Below are positions 54,254 to 64,000 of a stretch of 64,000 nucleotides of DNA, piece after piece. The DNA is from Brachycybe producta (lineage: Eukaryota; Arthropoda; Diplopoda; Playtdesmida; Andrognathidae), in assembly GCA_036925085.1 (NCBI GenBank), contig JAUPFP010000078.1, forward strand, positions 124,001 to 188,000. The letters run 5' to 3'. The translations under genes were made by a program, and so were the position numbers. The notes under the pieces are model-generated. The model made no database searches. It saw nothing but the letters and a program-made list of their open reading frames with translations, and was not told the DNA's origin. The number at the start of each line of letters is the position of its first letter. Within the stretch, counting starts at the first letter, position 1.

Positions 54254-54726
54254 TTAAGGGTAGCTGAATAGATATTCATTTTGTATTTGTCCTCCCAGAT
54301 GGCGCCACTGCAGTGGCTAATGCTGCGCTCCATAGACGTTTTTTGTAAAATTTGGGCGCAAAAGCGTAAAGCGAGCGTTTTTTTTTTAGAAACAACAAAC
54401 GTTACGATAAAATTCAAATCGTTTTAAAATCTAGAATGGTAAAATATTATGTTAAAAGTTTTTTTCAATGACAATATCTTACAAAATAAACAATTTTATA
54501 GTTTATCATCGATGATTGAAAAAAACTTTTAGCATTATCACCAACTATTCTAGTTTCTAAACAACTTTCGTAATGTTTCTTCTGAAAAACGTTCGCTTGA
54601 AAAATAGAAATTTTCTCTCAAAATCGCAATTGGAGGGAAGAGGCTTCCTATAGAACATAATAACCACTACAGTGGCGCCATCTGTGGGAGGCAAAAACAA
54701 AATAAATATCCATAAAGTCACATTAA
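54254..54726. mobile_element. Family D palindromic MITE with TTAA flanks (copy 7)
   Basis: TTAA (54254-54257), GGGTAGCTGAATAGATATTC ... AAATATCCATAAAGTCACA, TTAA (54723-54726). Interior has GATGGCGCCACTGCAGTGGC and its partner. Central core is shortened relative to copies 4 and 5. Confidence 0.85.
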
Positions 54727-54850
54727 CACAATATTTTTGAACTTCAGAGGGTTCGAGTTGAAGTGCTAAGTTTTTCTTTCATGAATTTGGGTCAAAATTT
54801 AAAGGATCTCTCATAATAGACCAACAGGTCCAGGATAGGCACGGAGAGCC
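54727..54850. repeat. Family F fragment
   Basis: GAGGGTTCGAGTTGAAGTGC with AAGTTTTTCTTTCATGAATT. Confidence 0.5.
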
Positions 54851-54859
54851 GGCCGCATG

Positions 54860-55066
54860 ACAGGCAGTTAGAAATAGGTGAAAACTTCAGTTGGCTCCGC
54901 CCTTGTTATGACGACGGGCAACTTCTAATTGGCTGGTTATGAAGTCTGACGTCACGTGCTCCGCCCTTTTCCACGTCAGACTACATAACCAGCCAATTAG
55001 AAGTTGCCAGTCGTCATAACAATGGGCGGAGCCAATTGAAGTTTTCACCGATTTCTAACTAATTGT
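54860..55066. mobile_element. Family A MITE (copy 9) with 9-bp target duplication
   Basis: ACAGGCAGTTAGAAATAGGT ... CGATTTCTAACTAATTGT, flanked by GGCCGCATG at 54851-54859 and 55067-55075. The centre is CACGTCAGACTACATAACCA, a rearranged (more perfectly palindromic) interior. Confidence 0.9.
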
Positions 55067-55118
55067 GGCCGCATGCCGGTCGCTGTCTTTACGTTTGATC
55101 GAGCCTAGTGTGGGTTTA

Positions 55119-55356
55119 CTTATTTGAACTAGCATTAGCCCATTAGAATTTTTCATAGCGCATGCGCATTGCCGTCCATCGTTTTATATAGGAAAGTGAA
55201 AACTACCCCTAAGTGAACGTCTCATCGCAGGTTCCATTGGTGATCAATAGATGGCGCTGCTAACGCAAATCTGCAATACTTTCCTATATAAAACGATGGA
55301 CGGCAATGCGCATGCGCTATGAAAAATTCTACTGGACTAATGCTAGTCTTATTTGA
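55119..55356. mobile_element. Palindromic MITE with 9-bp target duplication
   Basis: Element 55128-55347, flanked by CTTATTTGA at 55119-55127 and 55348-55356. Arms of about 75 bp are nearly perfect (ACTAGCATTAGCCCATTAGA / CTACTGGACTAATGCTAGT; TAGCGCATGCGCATTGCCGT / ACGGCAATGCGCATGCGCTA). A 9-bp duplication suits Mutator-like elements. It looks intact and young. Confidence 0.9.
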
Positions 55357-55500
55357 TTCTTTGGTTTTTATTCCATCCGGAATTTTCCTTTTTCTGATTC
55401 GAGTCGGTTTTAGACAAATGTTGACATTTTTTTATTTTTCAACATTATTTACATAAAGGCAAAAAAAAAAAGATCAAGACACTTTAAAATAAAGCCTTTT

Positions 55501-57495
55501 CTAGTTTCTTATTTCCATAGTTCTTTGAAGATCAGTTAGGTTATCAACGGATTCTTTTATCGAAATTTCTGGTTTCAATTTTGACTTCGAGTCCATTTTC
55601 TCGACTTCTTCTTTGATTTCGCAAACCTGAAAAACCAAACAAACAAAAAGTTTAAATTAAAAGACATTTTAAGAAAGGAAGCCATTTTGTTTAAATATAT
55701 TTTTATATACAAAATTGAACGAAAAGCAGACAATTAAAGAAGAAACGAAATAACATAAGGTGGCCTAATATTTATTTTACTTTTGTCCCTCCAGACGGCG
55801 CCACTGCAATGGGGATTGATGCAAAAACGTTAAGCGAACGTTTTTTTTTTTCAGAAACATTATGAAAAAATTTCAAATTGTTTTCAAAACTAGATTATGT
55901 TAAAAGTTTCTTCAATGAAATATCTTAAAAAATAAACAATTTTATAGTTCAGTTTGAAAAATGAACCATTTGTTTATTTCATGGAAAAACTTATTTTCGG
56001 CTTTTTTTTTTCAAACTTTCATTAAAAGTTTATTTTGAAAGATATCATCATTGAAAAAACTTTTAACGTTATCACCAACTATTCTAGTTTTTAAAACACT
56101 TTGAATTTTTTTCGTAATGTTTCTCCTGAAAAACGTTCGCTTGAAAAAAGAAATTCAGAGAGACCTCCTATAGAACATAATAGCCACTGCAGTGGTGCCA
56201 TCTGGGAGGACGAAAACAAAATAAATATCTATAAAAGGGTATATCTTAAGGCTATTTTCATGTTTGATATCTTTTAAAATAAACTTTTTATGGAACTTTG
56301 AAAGATATCAAACATGAAAATAGCATTAAGTGATTGAGCTACCCTTCTAGTTTCTAAACCACTTTCAATTTCTTCCTTAGTGTTGCTCTTTTAAAACGTA
56401 GAATGACCACCAGAGTTTTTATTTTCAATTTATTATTTGAGTATATTGTTTTTTTGATTTTCAAGATCTTACATTTTTCACAATTGCTGGTTTCTTTACC
56501 ACAGTTATCAATTCTTGTATATTTTTTAACTTTTCATCCAATTTATCCACTTGTTCTCGTGTCCTGATATTTATCTGAAAAAATAAATCCTCTTTAAGTT
56601 AATTACAATTAAGTTATTGAACTCAACTGTCATAAAAAAATGTTTATTTTGAGAAATATTGTCATGAAAATATTTTTAGCCCATTTCAGGTGTTACCATT
56701 CTAGTTTCTAACCGATTCGTTGATTTCTTCTTAAAAGTTTATTCTAAAACGTTTATTTTGAAAGATATTATTACTATATAAATAAATTTACCCCATTATT
56801 TTGCTATTCTAGTTTCTAACCAAGTTTGAATTTCTTCGTAAAAGTTGCTTCTGAAAGTTTATTTTGAAAAATATCGCTACAGAAATAATCTTAGCCCATT
56901 ACAATTACAATTAGTACTCTGCTAGCAGCCAAATAGGCCTATGGCAGAGGGACATAAAAGTCCATATGCAGCATTAAGCATTGTTTAATGGTATTACTTT
57001 GGTATTCTAGTTTTTAACAAACTTTTAATTTATTCGAGTTACTTCTAAAAATGTTTATTTTGAAAAATATCACTGCAAAAATATTTTTTACCTTGTTTAC
57101 TATTCTAGTTTCTAACCAATTCGTCAATTTCTTTCTAGTTGATTCTATAAAACGTTTATTTTGAAAGAATTACAAAAAATAATTTTAACCCATTATTTCG
57201 GTATTCTAGTTTTTAACAAACTTTGATAAAGTTACTTTTAAAAAGTGTATTTTGAAAGATATCACTATAAAAAAATAATTTTTACCCAATTATTTGGCTA
57301 TTCTAGTTTTTAACAAACATTGATTTTCTTCTTAAAAGTTGCTTCTAAAAAGTTTATTTTGAAATATATTTCAACCTGTTTAAGATTTGTTTTAACCGGT
57401 TTAGTCCTTCCTTTAAACGCTTTAAGTGAGTTGTGTCCGGCAACTTTAAAAACGGCGTCCGTTTTCCTTTTCTGTTTTCCTTTATTTTTACCCAT
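55501..57495 (-). CDS. RBIS: Ribosomal biogenesis factor RBIS (C8orf59-like)
   Basis: Small nucleolar protein of large-subunit ribosome assembly. Three exons, all phase 0: 57376-57495 (ATG; 40 residues beginning MGKNKGKQKRKTDAVFKVAG), 56473-56574 (34 residues) and 55501-55626 (41 residues plus TAG); 115 residues against about 100 in human. Matches to the family: MAKNK-like basic start, VFHIA-like VFKVAG, then the diagnostic TKPVKTNLKQINI (human KPVTTNLKKINI) across the first splice, followed by a coiled-coil-like helix (EQVDKLDEKLKNIQELI). The acidic/basic C-terminus (EIKEEVEKMDSKSKLKPE) is poorly conserved, as usual. The stop codon lies in a GAAACTAGAAAAGG stretch resembling family C. Introns are filled with MITEs. 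Individual exons are too short to stand out as open frames. Confidence 0.85.
55759..56360. mobile_element. Family D MITE (copy 8) and family C copy in RBIS intron 2
   Basis: GGTGGCCTAATATTTATTTT ... GTGCCATCTGGGAGGACGAA, AAATAAATATCTATAAAAG (D, to about 56237), followed by a short C palindrome (ATCTTTTAAAATAAACTTTT; GAGCTACCCTTCTAGTTTCT). Confidence 0.8.
56590..57375. repeat. Tandem family C-type right arms in RBIS intron 1
   Basis: About six direct units, each with AGTTTATTTTGAAAGATATC or GAAAAATATCACT and TTTGGTATTCTAGTTTCTAA, spaced about 120 bp. Same amplification style as 50971-51770. Confidence 0.8.
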
Positions 57496-57834
57496 TTTTT
57501 CTCTAACTTTTTTTGCTAAAAAATACTTAAATCTGCAAAATAGACAACAAAAAAAGCTCAAATTTAAATTGTTTACTTTTAAACATCGATGTAGAAAGAA
57601 GTTAACGGGATTTTTTTTTCCGAACAAAATGTTCATCAGACCAAGAATTAAATCAAAACTTTTACTTTGAAATATTTCAACCGAATTCAATTAAAACTTG
57701 GTATAAGAAAAAGTAACTTTTTATGAAATTACAGTTACTTTCGTCACAACAAAAGTTAACTTTATATGAAGTCATTCAAAAAATAACTACAGTTACTTTC
57801 ATAACTAATTTCAACTTTATTGATGTAACTTTTT
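57496..57834. other. RBIS upstream / TRMT5 downstream spacer
   Basis: AT-rich; presumed RBIS promoter immediately upstream of its ATG. No specific site assigned. Confidence 0.35.
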
Positions 57835-58260
57835 TCATATAGTAACTAGTTATTTTTATAGTTACTTTTTATATAGTAACTAGTTACTTTTAGGTACTTT
57901 TTATATAGTAACTAGTTACTTTTATAGTTACTTTTTATATAGTAACTAGTTACTTTTATAGTTACTTTTTATATAGTAACTAGTTACTTTTATAGTTACT
58001 TTTATAGTTACCTTTTATATAGTAACTAGTTACTTTTATAGTTACTTTTTATATAGGAACTAGTTACTTTTATAGTTACTTTTAATATAGTAACTAGTTA
58101 CTTTTATAGTTACTTTTTATATAGAAACTAGTTACTTTTAGTTACTTTTTATATAGTAACTAGTTACTTTTATATAGTAACTAGTTACTTTTATATAGTA
58201 ACCATAGTTGTTTTTTATTTAAAATATTTTTTTTAAAAAATTATGTAAGTTAGAAATTGA
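57835..58260. repeat. TAGTAACTAGTTACTTTTATA minisatellite
   Basis: About twelve units of 28-36 bp, each containing AGTAACTAGTTACTTTTATA. AGTAACTAGTTACT is itself a perfect palindrome, so every unit can form a small cruciform. Confidence 0.9.
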
Positions 58261-58491
58261 CTCTTTCAAAAGTAACTGTTTTTAGAGTTACTTTTCTTTC
58301 GCTCCCTTTTATTTCAACTGAAACTGGTCACTACAAAAGTAACTGAATCTACGAAGTTACTTTTATTCCAATTCCTTTTGCATCATATTAATAAAAACGA
58401 ATAAAGTTTGTAAAAATTAAAACAAAAGAGAAAATTTTAATTTCTTGACCAAAATTCGCAAAAATATTTTACAATCAATTCGAATTTTTTG

Positions 58492-60426
58492 TTAAATCGT
58501 ATCGTCGAGATGCATTTTCTTCGGAGGCGGTTCTAGTCCATCTTCGACCGTATCCGCAAACAAAACCGTATTCGGCAAGACGAAACTAACTCTCGCCATT
58601 TCTTTATTAGGTGCCACTTTTCGCACGTGCGTCACCTCGGTGAGCGACGAATCGATCCGTTCTCTCAGTACGGATTCCACCATAGAGATCGCAGTTTCTC
58701 GTAAAGTGTCTTCGTCTCCTTTACAAAACATGTAACAATGGACCGTAGGCAACTTCGAGGCTTTCTCGTCGTCGCCGTCACCACGAGACAAGAGACCGCG
58801 AAACGCATCGAGAAACTCGACCGCAATCGCCGGTAAGTTCATAACCACGTGGAACTCCGAATGACGGAGATGCGAATCGTGACGACACTTTACCATATCC
58901 TTACCGATAACCTCTTTTATGAACTTCCGTCCATCCATATTGTAAGTCGTAACTCTGTCTTTAACTTTATTTAGCTCCAAGTTCCGTTCGAGGTACTTAA
59001 AAGACGAAGGATTGAGATCGTTCGCAAGGACTCTGCATTTTTTAAAGCGTGCCGCCGGAACCGCAAAAGGGCCGACACCGCAGAACACGTCGTAGAGAAC
59101 GCAACCGTACGGCAACTTCTCTACGATGCGTTCGTGTTCGCTCGATAATCTCGGATTCCAGAAAACCTCCGAGAAATCGAACTCGAATCGACAACCGTTT
59201 TCTCGTACGTTGGCGATCATCGTTCCGTCGCCGGCTACGACTTCCATTTTGAAATTGCGGTAAGTATTATCGATCGTGTCCGTCTTATTAACCACTAAGG
59301 TAACTCCGACGAGCTTGTCGATTAAAACCTGACCGATGAGATAACGATAATCCGTTAAGTGTTCTCTCAGGTTCAGATGTACGATGTGGCCGATACGACT
59401 GTACGCAGTCGATTTCTCGCGGTCGTCGGGTAACACCGCTTTCAAGATGTCGTCGTTCTTCCAGTTCTCGTACTTCAGTTCTACTTGCTTCCATTGCAAC
59501 GCTTCGATTGCATCGTTTCGAAGGACCTCGCGAGATAGCGGATCCAGATCGGACATAGTTTTCACTCGATCGGGATTCAGAAGGATCCAACGTTTTGTCG
59601 GTGTCGTGTCGTCTTCGTAAACCGATTTGAAGTCTTTTAGTTTAAGTAAGAACGGTTTAATCGGTTTCAGAATCTGATTGATTTTGTGTCCGGCCACTAG
59701 AAAACATGGGACTGTGACCAGTTTCGTAAAAAGGGAACAGTCAAGAGTTTTCATCCCTTGAACGCTTGTCGGCGGTTTCAGAACCGATTCTAGCGGTGAT
59801 ACGGTTGTTTCTGATAGTCTTGAAGACGATTTCGATGATTTCGTGTTGTCTGTCTGTTCGGACGATTCCAGAAACGCTTTTGTGAGTTCTGACAATTTCA
59901 CAGCCGATTTCGCCAATTCTGACGATTTCAGAACCGATTCCGTCTGTTCTGACAATTTCAGAGATGTGTCCGTTAGTTCTACCGATTCTTGAGCCGACTT
60001 CTTTAATTCTGACGATTCTGGAACCGATTTCGTCGATATTAATTGTTCTGACGATTCCAGAGGTGCTTTCATCAGTTCAGCGGAATCGAGTGCCGATTTT
60101 GTCAATTCTGACGACTCTAGAGCTGACTTCTTTAATTCTGACGATTCTGGAACGAATTTCGTAGATAATATCTGTTCTGACGATTCCAGTTCTGACGAAT
60201 TAGTCGACTTCAGCTCCGATTGTGTTGTCTTTACTAACGATTTTGTCGGTTCTGACTCTTTCAGAACCGTTTTCGTCGAATCAACTGCTGATTTTGTGCA
60301 ATTCGATCCAGTTGCCATAGTTACGGCGTCCTGAAACAGTAACTTGTGACCTGGATGTCGTTTCAAAACGGAAACGGGTCCTAAAAACAGTTTTAGAAAC
60401 GGTTTAGAGCGACACCACATGTACAT
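58492..60426 (-). CDS. TRMT5: tRNA (guanine(37)-N1)-methyltransferase TRMT5
   Basis: Transfers methyl from S-adenosylmethionine to N1 of G37 beside the anticodon, preventing frameshifting; acts in mitochondria and nucleus/cytosol. One uninterrupted exon, 644 residues (human about 509). Residues 1-35 (RSKPFLKLFLGPVSVLKRHP) look like a mitochondrial presequence; a second Met at 37 could start a non-mitochondrial form. Residues about 50-215 form a Ser/Glu/Leu/Lys-rich insert built on 11-residue repeats (ESSELTKSALD). The conserved enzyme starts near 222 (VQGMKTLD). Motifs: AYSRIGHIVHLNLREH (341-356), NTYRNFKMEVVAGD (387-400), SAM site DVFCGVGPFAVPAAR (446-460), ANDLNPSSF (468-476), HVVMNLPA (526-533), VAPNKEM (604-610). 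All expected catalytic blocks are present. Codon use is less AT-rich than the surroundings. Confidence 0.95.
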   Translation of the reverse strand: MYMWCRSKPFLKLFLGPVSVLKRHPGHKLLFQDAVTMATGSNCTKSAVDSTKTVLKESEPTKSLVKTTQSELKSTNSSELESSEQILSTKFVPESSELKKSALESSELTKSALDSAELMKAPLESSEQLISTKSVPESSELKKSAQESVELTDTSLKLSEQTESVLKSSELAKSAVKLSELTKAFLESSEQTDNTKSSKSSSRLSETTVSPLESVLKPPTSVQGMKTLDCSLFTKLVTVPCFLVAGHKINQILKPIKPFLLKLKDFKSVYEDDTTPTKRWILLNPDRVKTMSDLDPLSREVLRNDAIEALQWKQVELKYENWKNDDILKAVLPDDREKSTAYSRIGHIVHLNLREHLTDYRYLIGQVLIDKLVGVTLVVNKTDTIDNTYRNFKMEVVAGDGTMIANVRENGCRFEFDFSEVFWNPRLSSEHERIVEKLPYGCVLYDVFCGVGPFAVPAARFKKCRVLANDLNPSSFKYLERNLELNKVKDRVTTYNMDGRKFIKEVIGKDMVKCRHDSHLRHSEFHVVMNLPAIAVEFLDAFRGLLSRGDGDDEKASKLPTVHCYMFCKGDEDTLRETAISMVESVLRERIDSSLTEVTHVRKVAPNKEMARVSFVLPNTVLFADTVEDGLEPPPKKMHLDDTI

Positions 60427-60690
60427 TTAAGTCCGATAAACACTTTGTTCTATAAATCCCATTAACTTTCACGATTCTACTACGAAATAAACAGGTAAAT
60501 ATCATTAAAAATACAAGAATTATACGAAAATGTTTTATAAATATTAATACCCTCTCCTTTAGACGTCTTTTCGAGACCAAAACCACGTGGCTGAATAATA
60601 AAAAAACCGCGAAATAGTACGGGAGATGCTCACTGTGTGGCGCTCTACTACGGATACGCGCTTTATACAAGGTGATTCAAAAAAATATAA
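60427..60690. promoter_or_regulatory. TRMT5 upstream region
   Basis: First 260 bp upstream of the TRMT5 ATG, including a less AT-rich patch (60580-60660) with CCACGTGG near 60589, a perfect E-box palindrome. No TATA box assigned. Confidence 0.35.
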
Positions 60691-61235
60691 CTACTGTAAA
60701 ATACAATTAGTAATCAACTAAATATTTTTCTAAAAACTAAACAGCTGTATAGAAATAAATGAAATTTTAAAAAATACTAGAAAACACATTTACAAACATA
60801 ATACTAAAAGGAAATTTCCGTGTACCTTCTAGTTTTTAAGCAGAAAATTTAAAACCGATCACCTCAATTTTCCCCATAGGCCCAAATGGAAAGATTGAAA
60901 ATACGAAATGTTTTTTAAAAACCAAAAAACCCAATGAAAATGAATGAAATTTTAAAAGAAACTAGAAAACATATTCAGAAATATAACCCTAAAAGGAAAT
61001 CCCCGTATACTTTCTAGTTTTTAAATAGTAAATTTGAAAACTGAGCACCTCAACTTCCCATATACTTAACATGAGATAGTCGAAATATATTTTTTTCTAA
61101 AACCTAAACAGCTTTGTAGAAATGAATGAAATTTTAATGGAAACTACAAAACACATCCACAGACATAACCCTAAAAGAAAATTTTCTTGTACCTTCTAGT
61201 TTCTAAACAAAATTAAAAACCGATTAAACAATCCA
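60691..61235. repeat. About 165-bp tandem repeat between TRMT5 and SDR39U1
   Basis: Three diverged units, each with AATGAATGAAATTTTAAAA, AACTAGAAAACACATT, CATAACCCTAAAAGGAAAT and TACCTTCTAGTTTTTAA. The AACTAG and CTAGTT ends make each unit weakly palindromic, as in family C. Confidence 0.75.
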
Positions 61236-61311
61236 CAACTTTTTTTGTTGTCTGTGGTTCAATGTTTTTGAATCAGTTTGTACAATGGTATGTGTATCGA
61301 CGCCTATTTTG

Positions 61312-61321
61312 TAACCGGTTA
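61312..61321. promoter_or_regulatory. TAACCGGTTA palindrome (site 1)
   Basis: AACCGGTT is the known Grainyhead/CP2 consensus. It lies in a longer direct repeat (TTGTAACCGGTTACGACTTTCCT) also found at 61541-61563, within the divergent TRMT5/SDR39U1 promoter region. Function is inferred only. Confidence 0.4.
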
Positions 61322-61343
61322 CGACTTTCCTCGTCATACTTAT

Positions 61344-61540
61344 ACAAGGTGATTCAAAACATATCTAACATACTTAAAGTTAGTTATTTTACTTATTTAT
61401 ACTTAAGTTAAAAACTTTTTACTTATTTATTTATCTAATAATACATTTGAAAAGAAGTTAGTTACTTAAAACTTAAAAAATGAAGAAGGAAAAAAAAAAG
61501 AAAATGTAGTTTTATAAGAATGTTTGGTCACCCTGTACAT
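61344..61540. mobile_element. Tc1/mariner-like MITE
   Basis: TA-CAAGGTGATTCAAAACAT on the left and AATGTTTGGTCACCCTG-TA on the right: imperfect terminal inverted repeats flanked by TA, as in mariner elements. About 195 bp, no coding. A second left-type end (TATACAAGGTGATTCAAAAA) is at 60664. Confidence 0.6.
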
Positions 61541-61542
61541 TG

Positions 61543-61552
61543 TAACCGGTTA
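61543..61552. promoter_or_regulatory. TAACCGGTTA palindrome (site 2)
   Basis: Second copy of the AACCGGTT palindrome, about 60 bp upstream of the SDR39U1 ATG and on the other side of the mariner-like MITE from site 1. Confidence 0.4.
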
Positions 61553-61609
61553 CGTGTTTCCTGTTTCTCCATAGACTCCAATGTCAGAAGTTTCTTTTCG
61601 CCACGTGAA

Positions 61610-64000
61610 ATGAAACAATCTCTTGGAACCGTTCTGATTGGTCAGTATCGCGGCGCGTGCTTTCGGTTGTGCCATGTGCTTTTTCTACTGATGGCCACGT
61701 GCGTTTTTGTTTTCTGTTTATTGATTATTATTATTATTAAATGAAGGTGGTGGAAGTGGTTTTATTGGAAGCGCGATTAATTCGGTTCTTAGAAGTCGTG
61801 GTTATAACGTTTTAACCGTCTCGAGAACGCCGGGTTTAAGTCGACTTACTTGGGTATAAATGATTCTATGATCGCTTCTGTACTTTGACTGATGTTTTGT
61901 GCCTCTAAAATGTAGAAATCTGCTCAAACAGCCTAAAAAACATAGAAAATTACAGACATTTGTAAGAAAACTTGCAAAATTCTTCAGAAAATATCAAAAT
62001 GTTGCAGAATTCTTCCAAAAAAAGTAGTTAAAGAAGTAAAGATTAAGTAGAATTCTGCATGAATATCAGAATTCTGCATAAACATGTCAAAAGTTTCCAG
62101 AAAACTTGCAGCAAATAGGAGAATACTTGCAAAAGTCTGTCAGAAAAGAGCAAAATGGTGCAGAATTCTGCCAAAAAAAGTAGTTAAAGAAGTAAAGATT
62201 AAGTAGAATTCTGCATGAATAGCTGAATTCTGCAGAAACATGTCAAAAGTTTCCAGAAAACTTGCAGCGAATAGGAAAATTCTGCATACATTTGTAAGAA
62301 AACTTGCAAAAGTCTGTCAGAAAATATCAAGATGTTGCAGAATTCTGCCAATAAAAACAGTTAATGAAGTAAAGATTAAGTAGAATTCTGCATGAATATC
62401 AGAATTCTGCAGAAACATATCAAAAACTTGCAGCAAATAGAAGAATTCTGCAGAAATTTGTAAGATAACTTGCAAAAGTCTGTCAGAAAATAGCAAAATG
62501 TTGCAGAATTCTGCCAAAAAAATTAGTTAATGAAGTAAAGATTAAGTAGAATTCTGCATGAATATCAGAATTCTGCAGAAACATATCAAAATCTTGCTGA
62601 AAACTTGTGGCAAATATTAAATTCTACAGAAAAATTGCAGAAATTTGTGAGAAAACTTCAGAAATTCGCAAATCTTGAAAATTCTGCAAATATATTTTAA
62701 ACTATTAATATTTTTTTTTTGCTTCTAAAGACGGATCTTCGAAAAGGGCTACCGAAATGCGTAGCCGTAATCAATGTCGCAGGAGAGAATCTTCTGAATC
62801 CGAGGCGAAAATGGACATCGGAATTTCGAAACGAAATCTGGGAGAGTCGAGTGGAAACGACGAAGAATTTGGCGAATCTTATAATCGATTCCGATCCCGC
62901 GAACCGTCCCAAAGTCTTTGCAACTATTTCCGGAGTTGGTAAGATCTTTATCTTAACTTTCTCTTTATTGGAAATTTTAATGAAATTGTTGAAAATGATA
63001 AAAAAAAAACCTCGAGTTTGATTGAAACCATTGAAATAGTTAAATAACGGATTTAATGATAAAAACTGGAATTTTATGAAAATTTCATGAAATTGGTGAA
63101 ATAAAAAAAAAAACTGGTGTTGAGCTAAATCGTTGAAATGATTGAAATTCGTACAAAATCATGAATTTCATGGAAATTTCATGAAATTGTTGAAACTAAT
63201 GAAAAAACTGTGGTTTACCAAAATCGATAAAAATTATGAAATACGAGGAAAATCATGAATTGTGTGGAAATTTCATGAAATTGTTGAAACTAATGAAAAA
63301 TTTGTGGTTTACCAAAATCGATAAAAATTATGAAATACGAGGAAAATCATGAATTGTGTGGAAATTTCATGAAATTGTTGAAACTAATGAAAAATTTGTG
63401 GTTTGACAAAATCGATAAAATTATGAAATACGAGGAAAATCATGAATTGCATGGAAATTCCATGAAATTGTTGAAACTAATGAAAAATTTGTGGTTTACC
63501 AAAATCGATAAAAATTATGAAATACGAGGAAAATCATGAATTGTATGAAAATTTCATGAAATTGTTGAAATTGATGCCACGAAACAATTCCCCTACAGGT
63601 TATTACAAACCTAGCGAAACTACGGAATACACGGAAGACAGTCGAGGTGGAGACTTCGACTTCTTGTCGCGATTAGCGAAGAATTGGGAAGAGGCAGCCG
63701 AAGTTCCGATCGATTTGAACGTGAGACGAGTAACGGTAAGATCAGGTCTGTAAATTAATCGGAGCGTTTTAGGTACGAACAAAACGAAGAAACAGCTTTT
63801 TTTAAAAAAGCGGCTTGTTGGTCCTCTTTTAGGGGTGGTCCTCGGACGTGAGGGTGGGATGATTAACCAGTTAATCTGGCCGTTTTTTTTCGGTCTCGGT
63901 GGTCCGATCGGATCCGGCAAACAATTCATGCCTTGGATTCACGTTCACGATCTAGCGCGCCTTTTTGAACACGCGATTCGTAAAGATCAAATTCGTGGCG
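61610..64000 (+). CDS. SDR39U1: SDR39U1, epimerase family protein (partial, runs off right edge)
   Basis: Atypical short-chain dehydrogenase/reductase with an NAD(P)-binding Rossmann fold; its substrate is not established. Exons (plus): 61610-61640, 61747-61853, 62731-62938, 63599-63745, 63833 to past 64000; introns GT-AG and phases agree. Exon 1 supplies MKQSLGTVLIG, and the splice completes the dinucleotide loop VLIGGGSGFIGSAI. Then RGYNVLTVSRTPG, the family block VINVAGENLLNPRRKW, SRVETTKNLANLI, and VGYYKPSETTEYTED with the Tyr-bearing YYKP. RGGDFDFLSRLAKNWE, VTVRSGVVLGREGG, and FFFGLGGPIGSGKQFMPWIH follow. About 230 residues are seen of roughly 290-310 expected. Exon 1 was chosen because it is the only nearby ATG that gives both the right phase and the missing first strand of the fold. 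Confidence 0.92.
61990..62620. repeat. About 165-bp tandem repeat in SDR39U1 intron 2
   Basis: AAAGATTAAGTAGAATTCTG recurs near 62038, 62197, 62371 and 62540 (159-174 bp apart). Units contain ACTTGCAGCAAATAG, TCTGTCAGAAAATA and AATGTTGCAGAATTCTGCCA. Confidence 0.85.
63090..63580. repeat. About 95-bp tandem repeat in SDR39U1 intron 3
   Basis: Five copies of AAATTTCATGAAATTGTTGA, AACTAATGAAAAATTTGTGG, and TTATGAAATACGAGGAAAAT. Minor changes only; the Met/Lys/Glu plus-strand frames over it are artefacts. Confidence 0.88.

Overview
The window is strongly AT-rich animal nuclear DNA: multi-exon genes with GT-AG introns, metazoan-specific families and dense miniature transposons. The receptor family and short introns suggest an invertebrate, perhaps an arthropod or another protostome, but the phylum cannot be fixed from this sequence. 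A calaxin-like gene, if real, would point to a lineage with motile cilia or flagella.

Layout. At 0.7-2.0 kb (minus) lie the first two exons of a small EF-hand gene resembling calaxin, running off the left edge. At 3.3-11.2 kb (minus) is a class B1 (secretin-family) GPCR, calcitonin/DH31-receptor-like, in about twelve exons with two alternative, visibly homologous last exons. From about 13 to 46 kb there is no recognisable host gene: a repeat desert of palindromic MITEs, minisatellites, polypurine/polypyrimidine tracts, one 5'-truncated LINE with RNase H, and one possible LTR-type fragment. From 46 kb on a compact gene block follows: a K+-dependent Na+/Ca2+ exchanger (SLC24/NCKX, minus, 8 exons), the small ribosome-biogenesis factor RBIS (minus, 3 short exons that are easily missed), TRMT5 (minus, a single 644-codon exon with an unusual Ser/Glu-rich repeat insert), and SDR39U1 (plus, 5 exons seen, cut by the right edge). 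TRMT5 and SDR39U1 are head to head across about 1.2 kb holding two AACCGGTT palindromes and a TA-flanked mariner-like MITE.

Repeat biology dominates. Families defined here by eye: A (ACAGGCAATTAG ends, 8-9 bp target duplications, hAT-like); B (ACAGGCATCTGTAGACA ends, same GC-box/CCAAT/CRE-like interior as A); C (palindromes built on ATATCTTTCAAAATAAACTT with CTAGAAGGGTA flanks, in most larger introns); D (about 550 bp palindromes at TTAA sites, containing a C-like core); E (CACGTG-rich); F (TTCAAGTTGAAGTTCAAG); G/H (nested palindromes TCGGATTTTTATGCA and TTAGAGGCTA); plus several single palindromes. A and B interiors look like palindromic promoter modules.

The genes are unrelated in function (hormone GPCR, ion exchanger, tRNA methylation, ribosome assembly, an NAD(P)-binding epimerase-like protein); no operon-like logic is implied.
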